The notes beneath the pieces are model-generated. The model had not been told where the DNA came from. It saw nothing but the letters and a program-made list of their open reading frames with translations, and made no database searches. This document shows, piece by piece, positions 50,290 to 62,720 of a DNA stretch of 64,000 bases. Within the stretch, counting starts at the first letter, position 1; each line of letters starts with the position of its first letter. Source of the DNA: Cryptomeria japonica (lineage: Eukaryota; Streptophyta; Pinopsida; Cupressales; Cupressaceae); contig NC_081412.1 in assembly GCF_030272615.1 (NCBI RefSeq), forward strand, positions 24,863,860 through 24,927,859. Reading direction: 5' to 3'. The position numbers were made by a program, and so were the translations under genes.

Positions 50290-51629
50290 TGAAAGATCCC
50301 TGATGGATCCCCTTGCTGATCTGCTGTAGTTTTTAAATTAATAAACTATATCTTCCTGTGATTCCTTTGATGGTTTTAGAGAATAGACAGAAGTTGCAGA
50401 AGGTTTGTTTCTTTTTGTGTTTTTTGATAGTTTTCAAACAAGTAATAAATAATGAACAATAAACATGAAAGGAGACTGAAAATAAATAAGAACATACAGC
50501 CAAATTCAAAATTGCTACAAGCTGTACAAGACAGATTTCTGATTTGTAAAACCAAATAATAATTCCAATGCAGATCCAAGGAACTTACATCCAACAATGA
50601 TGCCAAACTGCTGCAAATGGTGGCCCTAAGGCTGCAAGGATCATGCCCAAGCTGAAGAATCCATCTGCCATGTTGAAACCCTTACTCTGCAACCTGAATC
50701 CACAATGAAGAATGACGTACTCAATCTCTATCAACAATGCACTCTGCCTAAAGAATTCAATGCCAATAATTGCTGAGGGCTACGTCCCAGCCAGTCCAGG
50801 TCTTGGGGTTTGCATCCCAGATGAAGAATTGCCCACTCAGAGCTAATTCGCAAAATAAGTTTGATTGTGTAAAAAGATAATGAACAATTTGGTCTTCATC
50901 TCCTTATATCTCCTTTCCTTTCCAAGCCAAACCGTAAAAGGGAGTAAAGTTGGCGCATTATGAAAAGAGAGTTATTTTCTAAATATGGCGTCAACTATAG
51001 GAAAATAACACTAAATTGCAAATAAATAGCTTCAGGCATCCAAAAAGACTCCGGAAGGTGAGAATCGTGTAGCAAAGTTCAAGACCTTTCCAACGAGCTA
51101 TAACACATAGGCATATCAACCTAGATGAAGCCAGAAACCCCTTATTACTCCGAAATGACTAAATACATAGCCTTATTTTAATTTATTTAATCGCCAACTT
51201 AGGAAATATTTAAATATATTAAAATATCTCCAAATATCCAATAATAGCCCAAAATGACCAAACAATCATGAATATTACTTTGTCACCTATCTGTGACCGA
51301 TGCCAGAAAAGCTGAGCTAACTAGCAGTCCCATCCCTAAAATTTAGGGATGCTCCTAGAAACTAGGAAACACACCCAAACTCCCTGAAACTGAAACCATG
51401 ACATGGTCCCGTGGAACCTCCAATATGGGAACTGCCACAACCTCCTAAAAAATAGGGAATCTCCCTAAAATCAAGGAACTGCTCCCAATGGCCCTCAAAC
51501 TGTCTAAAATGCCAACTCCGGATACTGAATACCCTGCATGAGTCTCTATCCACCACTGCCAGCCTACGAGATCCAAATAATAGACCATCCCACTACTCTT
51601 CTCCTATCACCTAGAAAGGGGACATTACA
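50290..51629 (-). repeat. 5' LTR of element C
   Basis: This 1340-bp LTR reads TGTAATGTCCCC... to ...GGATCTTTCA on the minus strand. It preserves the empty site of the B insertion (ccaatgcagatcc at 50566-50578). It is followed by the target duplication ccaac (51630-51634). Confidence 0.9.
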
Positions 51630-54600
51630 CCAACCCTAAGAAGTCACCAAACACCTTTATGAGCACCAACTCAACCAACAATACAGCTTGAAACACAAGC
51701 ACCAATTTAAGTCTTCTCTTAGAGCACTAACTCTAAACCCAGTTTACAAGTTATGACAGATGATGAACTCTGAAACATTATCATACGAAATTACTAAGTG
51801 TATTGAATGTACATTCAATTTCTGTTTTAGAGAATAGAACTTGGAAATAAGTAACTTTGACGAACTGAAATAAATGCCTCTGTATCTGAATGTCAAAGTA
51901 CTCTAAATGCGTTCAATCAAAAGTGTTCTGTTCTGAACTATGTCTCTATACTTGGATGTCAAGAAATCATTGAATATCTGCAACAATAGGTTTTCTGAAC
52001 ACAAGCAAAACTTATAACCAGTCTATATTTGAAAACTTCACAGTTTGATTTATATCAGTGAACAGATTTGTTTATTTTACTGAGATAAAGAAATAACACT
52101 CTGCAAATACAAAAAAAATAAAAATATATGAAACAAAGCAACAGGAAATTTTTTACCAAGTCTGCAACTTTATACGTCACCATAAATCTTTCAAAATCAG
52201 TATCAGCAAAACTTACAGCCCTTACGCACCCCTCCTTCAGCGGCTTGAAATCTGCTTCAGAAGTACTGTGCCACTCACGTTAGAAATATTTGAAATCATT
52301 CTCAGAAAACATAGATACAGTTGTCTTCTTTACATTCTCTGTATTTAACTTCAAATTAGAACAATGATATTTTTCGTGCACAAACCCTTTTCATACTGTT
52401 TTCACTAACTCTCCAGTTTTATACATATCATCAGGTAAGGTATGCGATAGTTACAACTGATCTTATAGTTTTTGCCAGGTCATCAAAAGTTACTTCTTCA
52501 GGCATCGCTATAATCAATGATAAATATAGACTGCAAAGCTAAGTACGGGTACAACCAAACATAACCAACGACTATCAAACAGAAATTAAGATTAAGAAAT
52601 TGTTCTTCTGAATACCCTCACTAATTTACTTTTTAAACAACTGTCGATTTGAACAGATGGCAGATGTGGGTTGAAACCAATTCATCAACACATGTCAATC
52701 TTTGATATAAACATAGAATTACCGCATATTACTAATTCCGGTAATCACTATGCATCAACATATGCCCTTACAAATAAAAACGGCAAAAGATTATGTTCGA
52801 ATTTAATCCCAAATACCGTCGAACATTTCTTGGATACGTTTTATATCATTTCCACTGTTGAAAGAGCCAGACATCAAGACCAATGATTGAGCACTGTCAG
52901 AAATGCCTAAATAGACGTCACGGGCATGTAAGCATTAACACAATAGTCTCCACCATTCCTCACACAAGTCATATTGATGCTATACAGATGTGACGATGAT
53001 ATTTTGGCCCGATATATGGCAGAGGCCCATATTACATGGCTATCCACCTGAAAAAGACTTTGCTCAAGAGAAGAACATCTGACGAAAATAATAATACATC
53101 GTTGTCTGAATTACTTCACGAATTAACATACTCTGTAAGTAATATATACTAAAGAAATGCAAGATTACATCAGTATGATATTTCTGAAAATATAAAATCT
53201 TGTATGTTCGTTCCAAAAACCAAAGTCTCAAAACATTTGTTCAAATATTATGTGGACTTTCTTTGTGCAAACCATGTATACAGTCTACAATCTTTTGCCA
53301 TCAATGACAAGCTCTCTAACATATATTTAGGCACACAAAAGGTCTTTAGAATACACAGATTCTGCCAAAAAATCTAATCTATATGTGTTTTCAAACAAAT
53401 AAAATCTAAGAACCGTTTGACACAATTAAAAAATAGTAGTACCTCAGTAATCATTGCGTCTCTACACTCAAAAAAGGACAGATAGTTCAGTGATAAGGTT
53501 ATGATCATCATTTCTACAAGATTGTGATCGTTTTTCTATTGCAAAACAAGGCTATAATAGTTGTGTTTCACCCCTATGAAACTCAATGTCTAAACTTATC
53601 TTTCGTCCATTTTTCATCAAATTGATCATCACTTTTGTGCCGATCCAAGTCATTTGTGGTTTTTTCAAGTCAGTTTACAAGGTCATCTTGTCATGGTCTA
53701 TGCTTCAACTGATTCTTTATAGGGAATGATGGGCAGAAACAAGAAGAAACCAGCAGAATACAAGGGCATGGTGGCATGAAATTGGAATGAGTAAGGGTTT
53801 CTCTGCTGGCCTAAATCTTATCAAATTTCCGCCTTGGCAAGGCCCTGTCAAAGTTCCACCTAGCAGCAACAGGGCTACGACAACACAATCTGCAACCAAA
53901 GATCTAAATAAAAGTGGGGGAGCCTGTTCAAAGTGTTGAACGCACACTCATGTGGTCTCATCCATTTGGCAATTCCATTCAAACTCTAAAAACTGGCTTA
54001 ATTCATGACAACTTCCACTTTTGGCAAGTGCAGACAAACTCCACCTAAACCCTACCTAGCATAAGACAAAATGTGGCAAAGTTTGATTAGAATTCTGCCT
54101 AGGGTGTAAAGATTGGTTCAAGTGTCTCACTGCTCTGCCTTACATTAGCATTTTAATTTCTCTGTTTCAACTTTCAAGACAAGACAAAATGGAGGTGTGT
54201 GTGCAGTGGAACCATTCTTCAAATTATAATGGGAAGCTCCTTGAGATCTATCTAAACCTAAAATTAATAAAATTTACAGATATGCACACTACAAGATTCC
54301 ATGGGGAGTTAAATATCCAATAAACTATTTTTTTCTGATGGATGCAACACAGGATTGACAACAATCAAAGCTTGCAAGTTTGCAACAAGATTTTCAGATT
54401 ATGAAGGATAAGCACTTCACGAACAAACGAACACAACCTCCTACTGGTTAAAACAAAGACCAATATTTTATAGAAAACAAAGTTTTAACTGCACAACACC
54501 AATGAGTACAAACTAGAGCAATATTCTTCATCAATAACAAATAATTAAATGGACAAACATCACATGATTTCAAAAGATAAATATGATTTTAGAAGATAAA

Positions 54601-56008
54601 TTGCTGAAGTAATATGCAAAACCATTATTTTAATGAAGAACAAACATTAAAGCAAATCTTAACAGGGTTAATCAGTTCAATTTATCTTATGGGATTAAAA
54701 AAATCAGTTTAACAATTACTGAGTAACAATAATAACTGAATGTTTTCTACAGCATAACTTTTATAATCTCCAACCTTGCTACACACAAACATAATGACTT
54801 GACTTCAATTTTCAAATGACAATCTCTACAATGTAAGTGTGGCATCTAACTATCATTACATATATAATGCATTTGAAACAAAGATTTATAGCCCTCAAGG
54901 GGCATGTTTTAGGGCTCAAATAATATGCTTTAAAGAAGACCTAAACTTATCATTTTAAAATGGACAATAATTCATTCAAAATAGACCTAAATCAAACTTT
55001 CATCCATTTTAAAAGCTGCTTTCATTCTAAGCATATATATTGACTGGGAAAAGGGTGCCATGAATGGTCTAAATTTTTGCTTTACAACTGGAAACCAGGC
55101 ATTGATTTTATCCTTACAAAACTAAACCTGCCTCTTGAGCATTTTTTATGGAGTTGTCAAATGATTTGGCTTTCAAAGCAGTGTTGCCACATGAAAGTTG
55201 TGACTGTCCTTACATTTAAAACTGAGGCAAGGTTTTATGAATAGATTGCCAGTTTTCTCACCAATTTGGTATGGCATTGCCACACCAAAAATGTGACTAT
55301 TTATGATTTAAACTGATATTGCATTGAGTGCAGATATATAGGTTGCCACCACTTGAATTGCATCTTTTAGCTAGCATGGCCAATGAAAAAGTGTGACTAC
55401 CTTAACAAATCACATTGTTAGGGTTCTCTTGCCATCCTGATCACGGTTTTCCCTGGCTAAGCCATCTAATTTTGGCACTTAAAATAAATGTTTATCATGT
55501 CTTTTTCTGTTGTCAAGGATTTCTGACCCTCTAACTATCTTAGACACCTTTCTCTTGTGGTTAGGCCAAGCCTGCAGAACTTTGCAAGTACTCGCAGGAG
55601 TTGAAACCATGGGTGAATTACTCACCATTAAACTTGCAGGAGATTTTTTCATTAAATCGCAGTGATTTTAGGGCTAAAAATTGCTGAAAATCGCTGAAAC
55701 TCGCCGCATTTAACCCTAAAATGCGTCACTAACTCATCCAGCAAAAGCATAAAGGCACAAATCATTTTATTTCAAGGGTTTTTTTGCTGTTATGGAAACG
55801 ATAGGTGCACAACAGCGGATGAAGGCCAGAGTTGCAGACGACTGAATACGCTGCATATATTTTGGATTTTCATTTTCATTTTCAATATCTTAAAAAGTTG
55901 ATTTTAATTAGTACATTTAAAATATTTGTTATTTAATATATTAGATATTAAAATTTATTTAGATTGTTAGTAATTTTAATTTGAAATATTTAAAAGTGTT
56001 TTACATAT

Positions 56009-56300
56009 TTTTTAAATATCGTTTTTTATGAAGTCTATGATAATGTATTAAACTCAAATTTATTTAAAGGTTGCACTTGTTTTTGGGTCTGATAGAAATC
56101 AGTAATATGTTATACAAATTCAGTGTATATCTGTGTTTTTGAAGAATATTTTAAAATATTAGTATTGTTTTTTATAAGTCTACGATAATGTAGTAAACTC
56201 AAATTTATTTAAAGGCTGCACTTATTTTGGGGTCTGATGGAAATCAGTAATATGTTATTCAAATTCAGTATATATCTGTGTTTTTGAAAAATATTTTAAA
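56009..56300. repeat. Tandem duplication, 146-bp period
   Basis: Two adjacent copies share 'gataatgta(t/g)taaactc', 'tttatttaaagg', 'tctgat(a/g)gaaatcagtaata' and 'atatctgtgtttttgaa'. They are about 85-90 percent alike by eye. Confidence 0.75.
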
Positions 56301-56500
56301 AATTAAATAATTTCAAATGTTCAATAAATTTGCTGAGTTTTTGGCAAGTCCTGAGTTTTTTAAAAATTTGGGCCAGCTGAGATTTTTAAAGTTCTTTCCT
56401 CCATCTTGAAACCTTCATCCTTTACAAGGCCTTAAATCTACACTCTAACCTCATTTTTCTCCTCTTCCTCATGAAGGATCAAAGAGTGTGATCTGAAATG

Positions 56501-56746
56501 TCAAATAGCAAAAATAAACACAGTTTTGTACCCAAAAATCTATGCATTAGCTGAGTTATCGCCAAGTCTGAGTTTTTCAACTATGGGTTAGACCATTGAA
56601 AAAGTGCACTCAACACTTAAACGTCAAATAGGAAAAATAAACACAGTTTTGTACCCAAAAATCTATGCATTAGCTGCATTATTGCCAAGTCCGAGTTTTT
56701 CAACTATAGGTTAGACCGTTGAAAAAGTGCACTCAACACTTAAAAA
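56501..56746. repeat. Tandem duplication, 123-bp period
   Basis: The first copy starts tcaaatag at 56501 and the second at 56624. Both contain 'acacagttttgtacccaaaa', 'tctatgcattagctg' and 'aaagtgcactcaacacttaa'. They are very similar, so the duplication is recent relative to its surroundings. Confidence 0.8.
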
Positions 56747-56939
56747 TTCAATTATTTCATCGTGGTGTAGTTTTATCCCCACCTAGCTAGTTCAATCCTA
56801 ATATCATGGGACAAATGCCACTATTGGCAAAATTCTTATGTGGCTAAGTTATCTAAAATGTGTGCCATTTTACTTGACTGTCCACTTCTTAATCAAGCAT
56901 TCTTCTTTTGGGCAAATTGACACCTTGTAAGCTAAAAAT

Positions 56940-57493
56940 TCTATCCACATGAGCCTGTATCAATTGTTTTAGTTCTAACTGACCGATTGTTGCTAGTACT
57001 CTATTGATTTTCACTATCTCCTTGTTTACCTTTAGTATGAGGGTATCATCTTCATCAAAGAAGGTAAGCTAGACCACCAATCATGCCTCCAGAAAAATTT
57101 TGACCTAGCTTTACCAGGACAATTACTATAATTACACAAACATTAGGCATGTACTTTTAGTAATGATCACCAATCCCTTGAAGAAGAGTTTCAGCAAGAG
57201 GATTCCTAACAGCAAAATGTTCACCAGTTTTCTCTCTGACAAAGAGATAAATTCCAGGTGCACCATATAAGAAAATATTTCCCACAATACTTGAATGTTC
57301 TGGTACAAAACCTATGTCTTCACTTGGAACTATAACAATTTCTCAACCAGCCATGTCCTTGACAAAATAATCATTGGCCATTCTCAATAAGTGTTTGATG
57401 GGTTTTCGAATGACCAAACTGCCAAGGACCACCAACATGTTCTATAGGACTTCTTGAACTTGCTCCAGTGCCCCCATCATGTCCAGATATATC
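56940..57493 (-). pseudogene. Ferredoxin-dependent glutamate synthase (Fd-GOGAT) pseudogene fragment
   Basis: Fd-GOGAT makes glutamate from glutamine and 2-oxoglutarate in plastids. On the minus strand, 57493-57380 gives [21 protein letters not shown] and [10 protein letters not shown], from the FMN-binding synthase domain. The sequence then jumps to [11 protein letters not shown], a TGA, EIVIVPSEDIGFVPEHSSIV, GEHFAVRNPLAETL and GGMIGGLAY, from the C-terminal GXGXG domain. After a frame change come DEDDTLILKVNKEIVKI and GQLELKQLIQAHV. About 200 codons between the two domains are missing. There are at least two stops and one frameshift. I see no intron remnant within the aligned parts, which fits a retrocopy but does not prove it. 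It is not functional. Confidence 0.85.
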
Positions 57494-60400
57494 CTTTTTC
57501 ATTATGTTCTAGTAACATCTGATTGTTAATAATTTGATCATCTCCCATCCATTGAGCAATTTGCAATTACTATTAGCAAACAAATTAGACCAAGATTTGA
57601 TAGAAAGGACAACTTAGCTGACACTGAAAATGTGACAAGGATAACATGAAAAACAAAGTTTCATGGGGAATTAATTTTGGTGTTGAATCTCACAAGCTGC
57701 GTACACTTTTATGTTGGTCAAACCATGTGATAATTCCACGAAGTTTGTAAAAATTGACCAAAGCAGTCTAAACGTCCACCTAGACTGAGGAAAAAGTGAG
57801 TTTAAGTGTAGTTTGCGATAGATTTTGAGGGTTCAACTTTGAAGTAAAAACATGTAGTAACACATTATGTATTGTGCACTATAAACAACGATTTCAAAAT
57901 TAATGAGAAAAAACCATATTTCAAAATTAATGGTGTACCTCTCCTTTACTTTATCTCTCTTACTCTATGTAATTAGGATGACTTCAAAAATTAAAAACAT
58001 CAGATATTATTTTTCTTTTTTAGATATTTTCTATGTTTTCTGTATTCCAAATATTTTGTCAATATTATCCCAAGAAATTGAAAATATATTTCTCTTTTGG
58101 TTTACCAAGATATTTCCAAGAAAGATATTTGCTTCTATGGTCCAAACAGCTCTGTACTTTGTCACAGGACCAATTGTAATCCAAGTTCATGAAAAATTCA
58201 GACTTCTTAAAGTTTGGTAGCATAGCGAGCCATGGTATTCAAATGCATGTCTTTGTATTGTCTTTTATGGGTTAAGTCCAACAAGACCAGACTGTACAAA
58301 GTGCCCATCCTTTTGCCCATGATCTTTATTTTATTAATTATCACTGCTAGTAGTAAATTGTTTATTGCTATCCAACAAGTTTTCCTTACTGGGCCACTGG
58401 ACAAAAAACTGCTGGTTATTATTAGCAGGATTAACAATAGTCTTCCAAAAACTCAAAGGAAGAAGAGGTGGAGGGAAATCGCCAAGTTGGCTTCTTAATT
58501 CTTTCATCGTGGCATCAAAAGGGAGGAGAGTAGAAAGAACAGTGTCCCTTTTTATGGGCTCAAAAGTGTGAATTGAGATAATACATCTCCCTCTAGAACC
58601 TATTTTGGTGATTCATGAAACTTTAGTGGCACCTTAAGACCTAGGGTTAAGGGAAATGTTCGAATTTGGGTCGTTTTTGGCTCATAAACAAAAGCAGAAA
58701 AGCTTCTCAAAAGGTAGCTGAACAAACAAGATGAGAGTCAAGTCAACCAACATTTTGTGAAGTTAAAATCTTTCTACTGTGACCTTCAATATCAATATAC
58801 TCCCTATTCTGAACCGGGGTTGGGATCTTAATAGTAAGAAGGAGTAGCTTGGCCTTGCTAGGGATAGTTTTCATTTGATCATTCAATGATAACTGAGGGG
58901 TAATTTGATCATTCAATGATAACTGAGGGGTAATTTGATCATGTAAAGGCAATCCTTTTGACTGTTGGACATCCACATCAACCTAACTATGACACGTAAG
59001 CCCCTGTTTTGTGTGATTTTCCATGAGAATCATGGTAGGAGGTATCTCCTCCTCTTAGCTTTAAATCGCCAGTTTCATGATCATCCACAAAACATTTCTT
59101 GACAAGCTAGGGCTATATTCTTTGTCAACAGTTCTGCATTTCCTCTTTCATCTCTTGGAAACCATTTTAAATTATATTTTAGAATACAGAAAACTTAATT
59201 TATTGCAATGGGTTGAAGAAGAACACTCCTAAACTCCATTAAAGAGGAGATAGAAGTATAAATATTAAGTATGTTGTGCTACAATTTTCTTGAGATGCCA
59301 ATTTGGCAATCAACCTTATCAATCTTAGTTGGCTTTGGAATAGTCATATCAAGGTTAGGGCTATCAACAAATTGCAAAGGATATCTAGAGGGTTTTAATG
59401 GACCCTTTGCATAATGTCTCAAGAGAATGGAAGGACATTCAAATGGGTTATGTGGCTGTCCTATTTCACCCACAACACTTCCACAACCTAATGAACCCCC
59501 AGCTAAAACTCTTATTTGTTCCTAAGCATTTCTTTCCTGTTTCGGAGGAATTTCCTATGTGCAACAAGGGTTAGGAGACAGCGCATGGATTTTTTTGAGG
59601 CATCACCACATCCACGGAATGTCCCCAATATGAGGACACCAAAAAAGGGCAAGAGACAAGTCATCTATTTTCCTTGGGTTGAGGGACTACTTTGTGTTGA
59701 GTTTGTACGTGTAATCTAGCAAAGACCTCTTAATGATCTAAATGTCTTCATGCCTAACTAGGATGTTTTGTGGGATACTATAGGTATCTTTGGGGTCATA
59801 TTTGTGAACCCAGTGTTAATTCCGATTGGTTGTCATGACAGTGATTGTAAAACTGTTGCACTCTTTGTAATAAAAGTTTCAAAATAATATATGACTTCTC
59901 TTAATAGGAACGGGTTATTGAAGTAGATCCAGTTATGTAATGTCTCTTGTTTCTTTATTTTGCATAAATGCATGTGTAGCTCTTTATATCAGATTCACAT
60001 GAATCTCTCTTTTTCAAGTTTCGACTCTGTTTCCCAATAATAGGCACCGATCTCTAATATGCTATGTGATCAAATTATTATTTATAATATTTACCTGGAT
60101 TCCTTCTTGTAGATTAGAGTAGATTAGGTTCTACCAATCTACATAGTTCAGCAATGTAAACTATGTAAAAAAGATTGGGAGCTCTTGTTTAATATACTTT
60201 TTAAAATTTGAAGAGATTTTCTTATTGGATCCTAGGTTGCACACGAAGTAATGCTACAAGGATTCATCTGAGGGATTATAAACTTGTTTCATATCTTTTG
60301 TTGCATGTGCAATCTATTGTTTTTATCTGCTATAAAAGAGATGTGTAGCTATTTCTTAACAATCACCCAATATGCTCTATACTTAGTGACAAAATATTTT

Positions 60401-61004
60401 AGTGTTAATATACAAAGTGTGTGGCTTGTCTAAAAGGCCTAATGTGCTATTGTTATTTCTCTTTTATTGGCCTGTTGTACACCTCTAGGAACATACTCAT
60501 TGGCCTTGTAGAGTTAAAAGTGCAGAGGAGTTGCCCACTCCTATCAATTGACCCCTAAATGCCCATGGTCTGATCATGAACTTGCCTCGTTAATCTAGAC
60601 CAACTACATCCCCAGGTCTAAGTGTTGAGTGCTTTCTCTAATACTATAGGGTAACAATTTTGAGAGTCAACACATTCCACAACAAAGTATAGACAGAAAG
60701 CTATGGAATGAGGAGCTGCCAGCATGGCCAACTTAAATCTGCAATGGGCTCTTCAACTGGACGTAGGAAGGAAAACTTATTAATTACACCCTGATCATTG
60801 CATCAAGAATGTTGTTCACTGTATGAGGAATATACACACCAATAGCCTTACAACATAATGAACTAAATGAAAGTACCATATAAACAAGTTGCCAATGCCT
60901 TAGAAGCAAACTTTTAGCCAAACTTTGCTCTATTTATGAGCTATACAGCTGAAGATGGAAGTCTTACCTCCATCAGATGAGGCCTCACAACAGATGTTGT
61001 TGCC
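57494..61004. other. Non-coding host sequence, no gene seen
   Basis: Frames of 60-105 codons exist (57903-58220 plus, 58743-58976 minus, 59279-59473 minus), but none has a homologue I recognise. A short tandem repeat lies at 58874-58941. The right end abuts the truncated RT of fragment L at about 61005. Confidence 0.5.
58874..58941. repeat. 30-bp tandem repeat, 2.3 copies
   Basis: The unit starts 'tttgatcattcaatgataac' and is 30 bases long. Copies start at 58874 and 58904, with a partial third at 58934. On the minus strand it stays open as a decapeptide with SLNDQITPQL. Confidence 0.85.
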
Positions 61005-61720
61005 GGGATTATTTTTAAAGTGCAGACCAGCGAGTGGGTATCGCCCATAGTGATATCCCTTAAAAAAGAGGCAAACCAGATACGAATCTGCGTGGATTTC
61101 AGATGCCTTAACGCGGTCACCATAAAAGACCCGTTTCCAATACCATTCACGGATAGCATCTTGGAAGAAGTGGCCGGTCATGAAATTTATTCATTCATGG
61201 ATGGATTTTCTAGGTATAACCAGATATCCATCGCCGAAGAAGAAAAATTAAAAACCACCTTCATAGTGGAGGATGGCGTGTACGTGTATAATCGAATGCC
61301 GTTCAGATTATGCAACGCACCAGCGACCTTTCAACGGATAATCCTTCACATATTTGAAAAGATGTCAGTAGGGAACTTCAGGGCGTTCCTGGATGACTGG
61401 TCCATCTACAGTAACCAAGATACACATTTGGCCGCACTGGGCGAATGCATGGAGAGATGCAGGCGAGCTCGCCTAGCACTCAACCCTAAAAAATGCAGAT
61501 TCATGGTGCCTCAAGGGAAGCTGTTAGGACACATAGTGTGTAAGGCTGGACTCAAGACTGACCCAGACAAGATTCGGGTGATAGTAGAAATGGAGGCACC
61601 CACAGATGTCACGGGAGTCAAATCCTTCCTAGGACACAGGGTATTACAGGCGATTTATCAAAAATTTTGCTCGAGTATCCTGCCCTTTGGACAAGCTGAC
61701 AAGGAAAGGTGAACGGTATA
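61005..61720 (+). pseudogene. Reverse transcriptase of L (5'-truncated)
   Basis: RICVDFRCLNAV, SFMDGFSRYNQ (Gly to Arg after FS) and AFLDDWSIYS carry the catalytic Asp residues. MPFRLCNAPA has Arg for the usual Gly. A 2-base loss near 61639 shifts the frame in the GHxGYYRRF segment. It cannot make active RT. Confidence 0.88.
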
Positions 61721-62720
61721 TATGGGGGACGGTTCAGGAGGAGGCCTTCCAAGAACTGAAGTCACGGTTGGTGGGTGCGCCAATCCTAACATATCCTGAC
61801 TGGGACAAAGAGTTCCACGTACACGTTGACGCATCCAACTTTGCCATAGGGGCCACACTGGCGCAGGTTGGCGACCACAGGTTAGATCACCCGGTCTACT
61901 TTGCAAGCAAACTCCTGTCGAAGGCAGAGAAAAATTATAGCACCATAGAAAGGGAAGCCCTCGGGATGGTGTACTCCGTCCAGAAATTTCGACATTACTT
62001 GCTCATCACCCCGTTCACATTTTACGTGGACCACCAAGCTTTAATGTATCTGGTAAACAAGCCAATTATCCAAGGACGAATCAGCCGATGGCTGCTATTG
62101 CTGCAGGAATTTACATTCAACATTATAGTAAGACATGGGAAGAGCCATGTGATAGCTGACCAGCTGTCGAGAATCCAGTCAAGAGAACCAGCCGAAGGAG
62201 TGAATGAAGATTTTCCAGACGCTCACTTATTTCGCATCAGCACCATAGAAAGGGAAGCCCTCGGGATGGTGTACTCCGTCCAGAAATTTTGACATTACTT
62301 GCTCGCCACCTCGTTCACATTTTACGTGGACCACCAAGCTTTAATGTATCTGGTAAACAAGCCAATTATCCAAGGACGAATCAGCCGATGGCTGCTATTG
62401 CTGCAGGAATTTACATTCAACATTATAGTAAGACCTGGGAAGAGCCATGTGATAGCTGACCAGCTGTCGAGAATCCAGTCAGGAGAACCAGCCGAAGGAG
62501 TGAACGAAGATTTTCCAGACGCTCACTTATTTCGCATCGCGATTCTCCCCGCCTGGTACGTAAGCATGGGGGAATATTTGACGACATCACAGTTCCCGAG
62601 GGAGATGCCACCAGGAGAAAGAAGGAAACTGGTACTAAGGAGCAGGACATTCCAACTCATTAATGGCCTATTGTATAAAATGGGGCCCGATCAGATCCTA
62701 CGGCGATGCGTCTTAGAAGA
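61721..62720 (+). pseudogene. RNase H of L with internal tandem duplication
   Basis: HVHVDASNFAIGATLAQ starts the domain, followed by the acidic TIEREAL, FYVDHQA and VIADQLS. Then a 300-base segment (61940-62239) is repeated at 62240-62539, adding exactly 100 codons in frame. The second copy has a TGA (62290-62292) in place of the CGA of the first (KFRHYLL). Confidence 0.88.
61940..62539 (+). repeat. 300-bp direct tandem duplication
   Basis: Two adjacent copies start at 61940 and 62240 and differ at roughly half a dozen positions. The unit length is a multiple of three. See the RNase H entry. Confidence 0.93.

Larger units (their letters stand above)
34832..51629 (-). mobile_element. Element C: LTR retrotransposon with one unknown ORF (hosts B and D)
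   Basis: The 5' LTR (minus sense) is 50290-51629. The 3' LTR is 34832-35112 plus 47301-48441, split by element B. The target duplication ccaac occurs at 34827-34831 and 51630-51634. The internal region (48442-50289) is only 1848 bases. It contains a Met-tRNA primer site, one 550-codon ORF and a polypurine tract, with no recognisable gag or pol. It is therefore non-autonomous, and a partner element must have supplied the enzymes. The LTRs differ at about 4 of 281 bases in the first segment, and by an 87-base deletion. Confidence 0.9.
51635..56939. other. Non-coding AT-rich host sequence, no gene seen
   Basis: There are only short frames with no recognised homologue. Two tandem duplications (56009-56300 and 56501-56746) lie near the right end. 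Short phrases such as 'gagtttttggcaagtc' and 'gagtttttcaactat' recur between 55600 and 56720. Confidence 0.5.

Noticed and set aside
57903-58498. Hydrophobic ORFs on both strands
   Set aside because: AT-rich sequence gives Leu/Ile/Phe-rich frames by chance. No motif, and both strands look alike.
59279-59473. Minus-strand ORF of 64 codons
   Set aside because: The composition looks protein-like, but no family is recognised and the flanking frames do not extend it.
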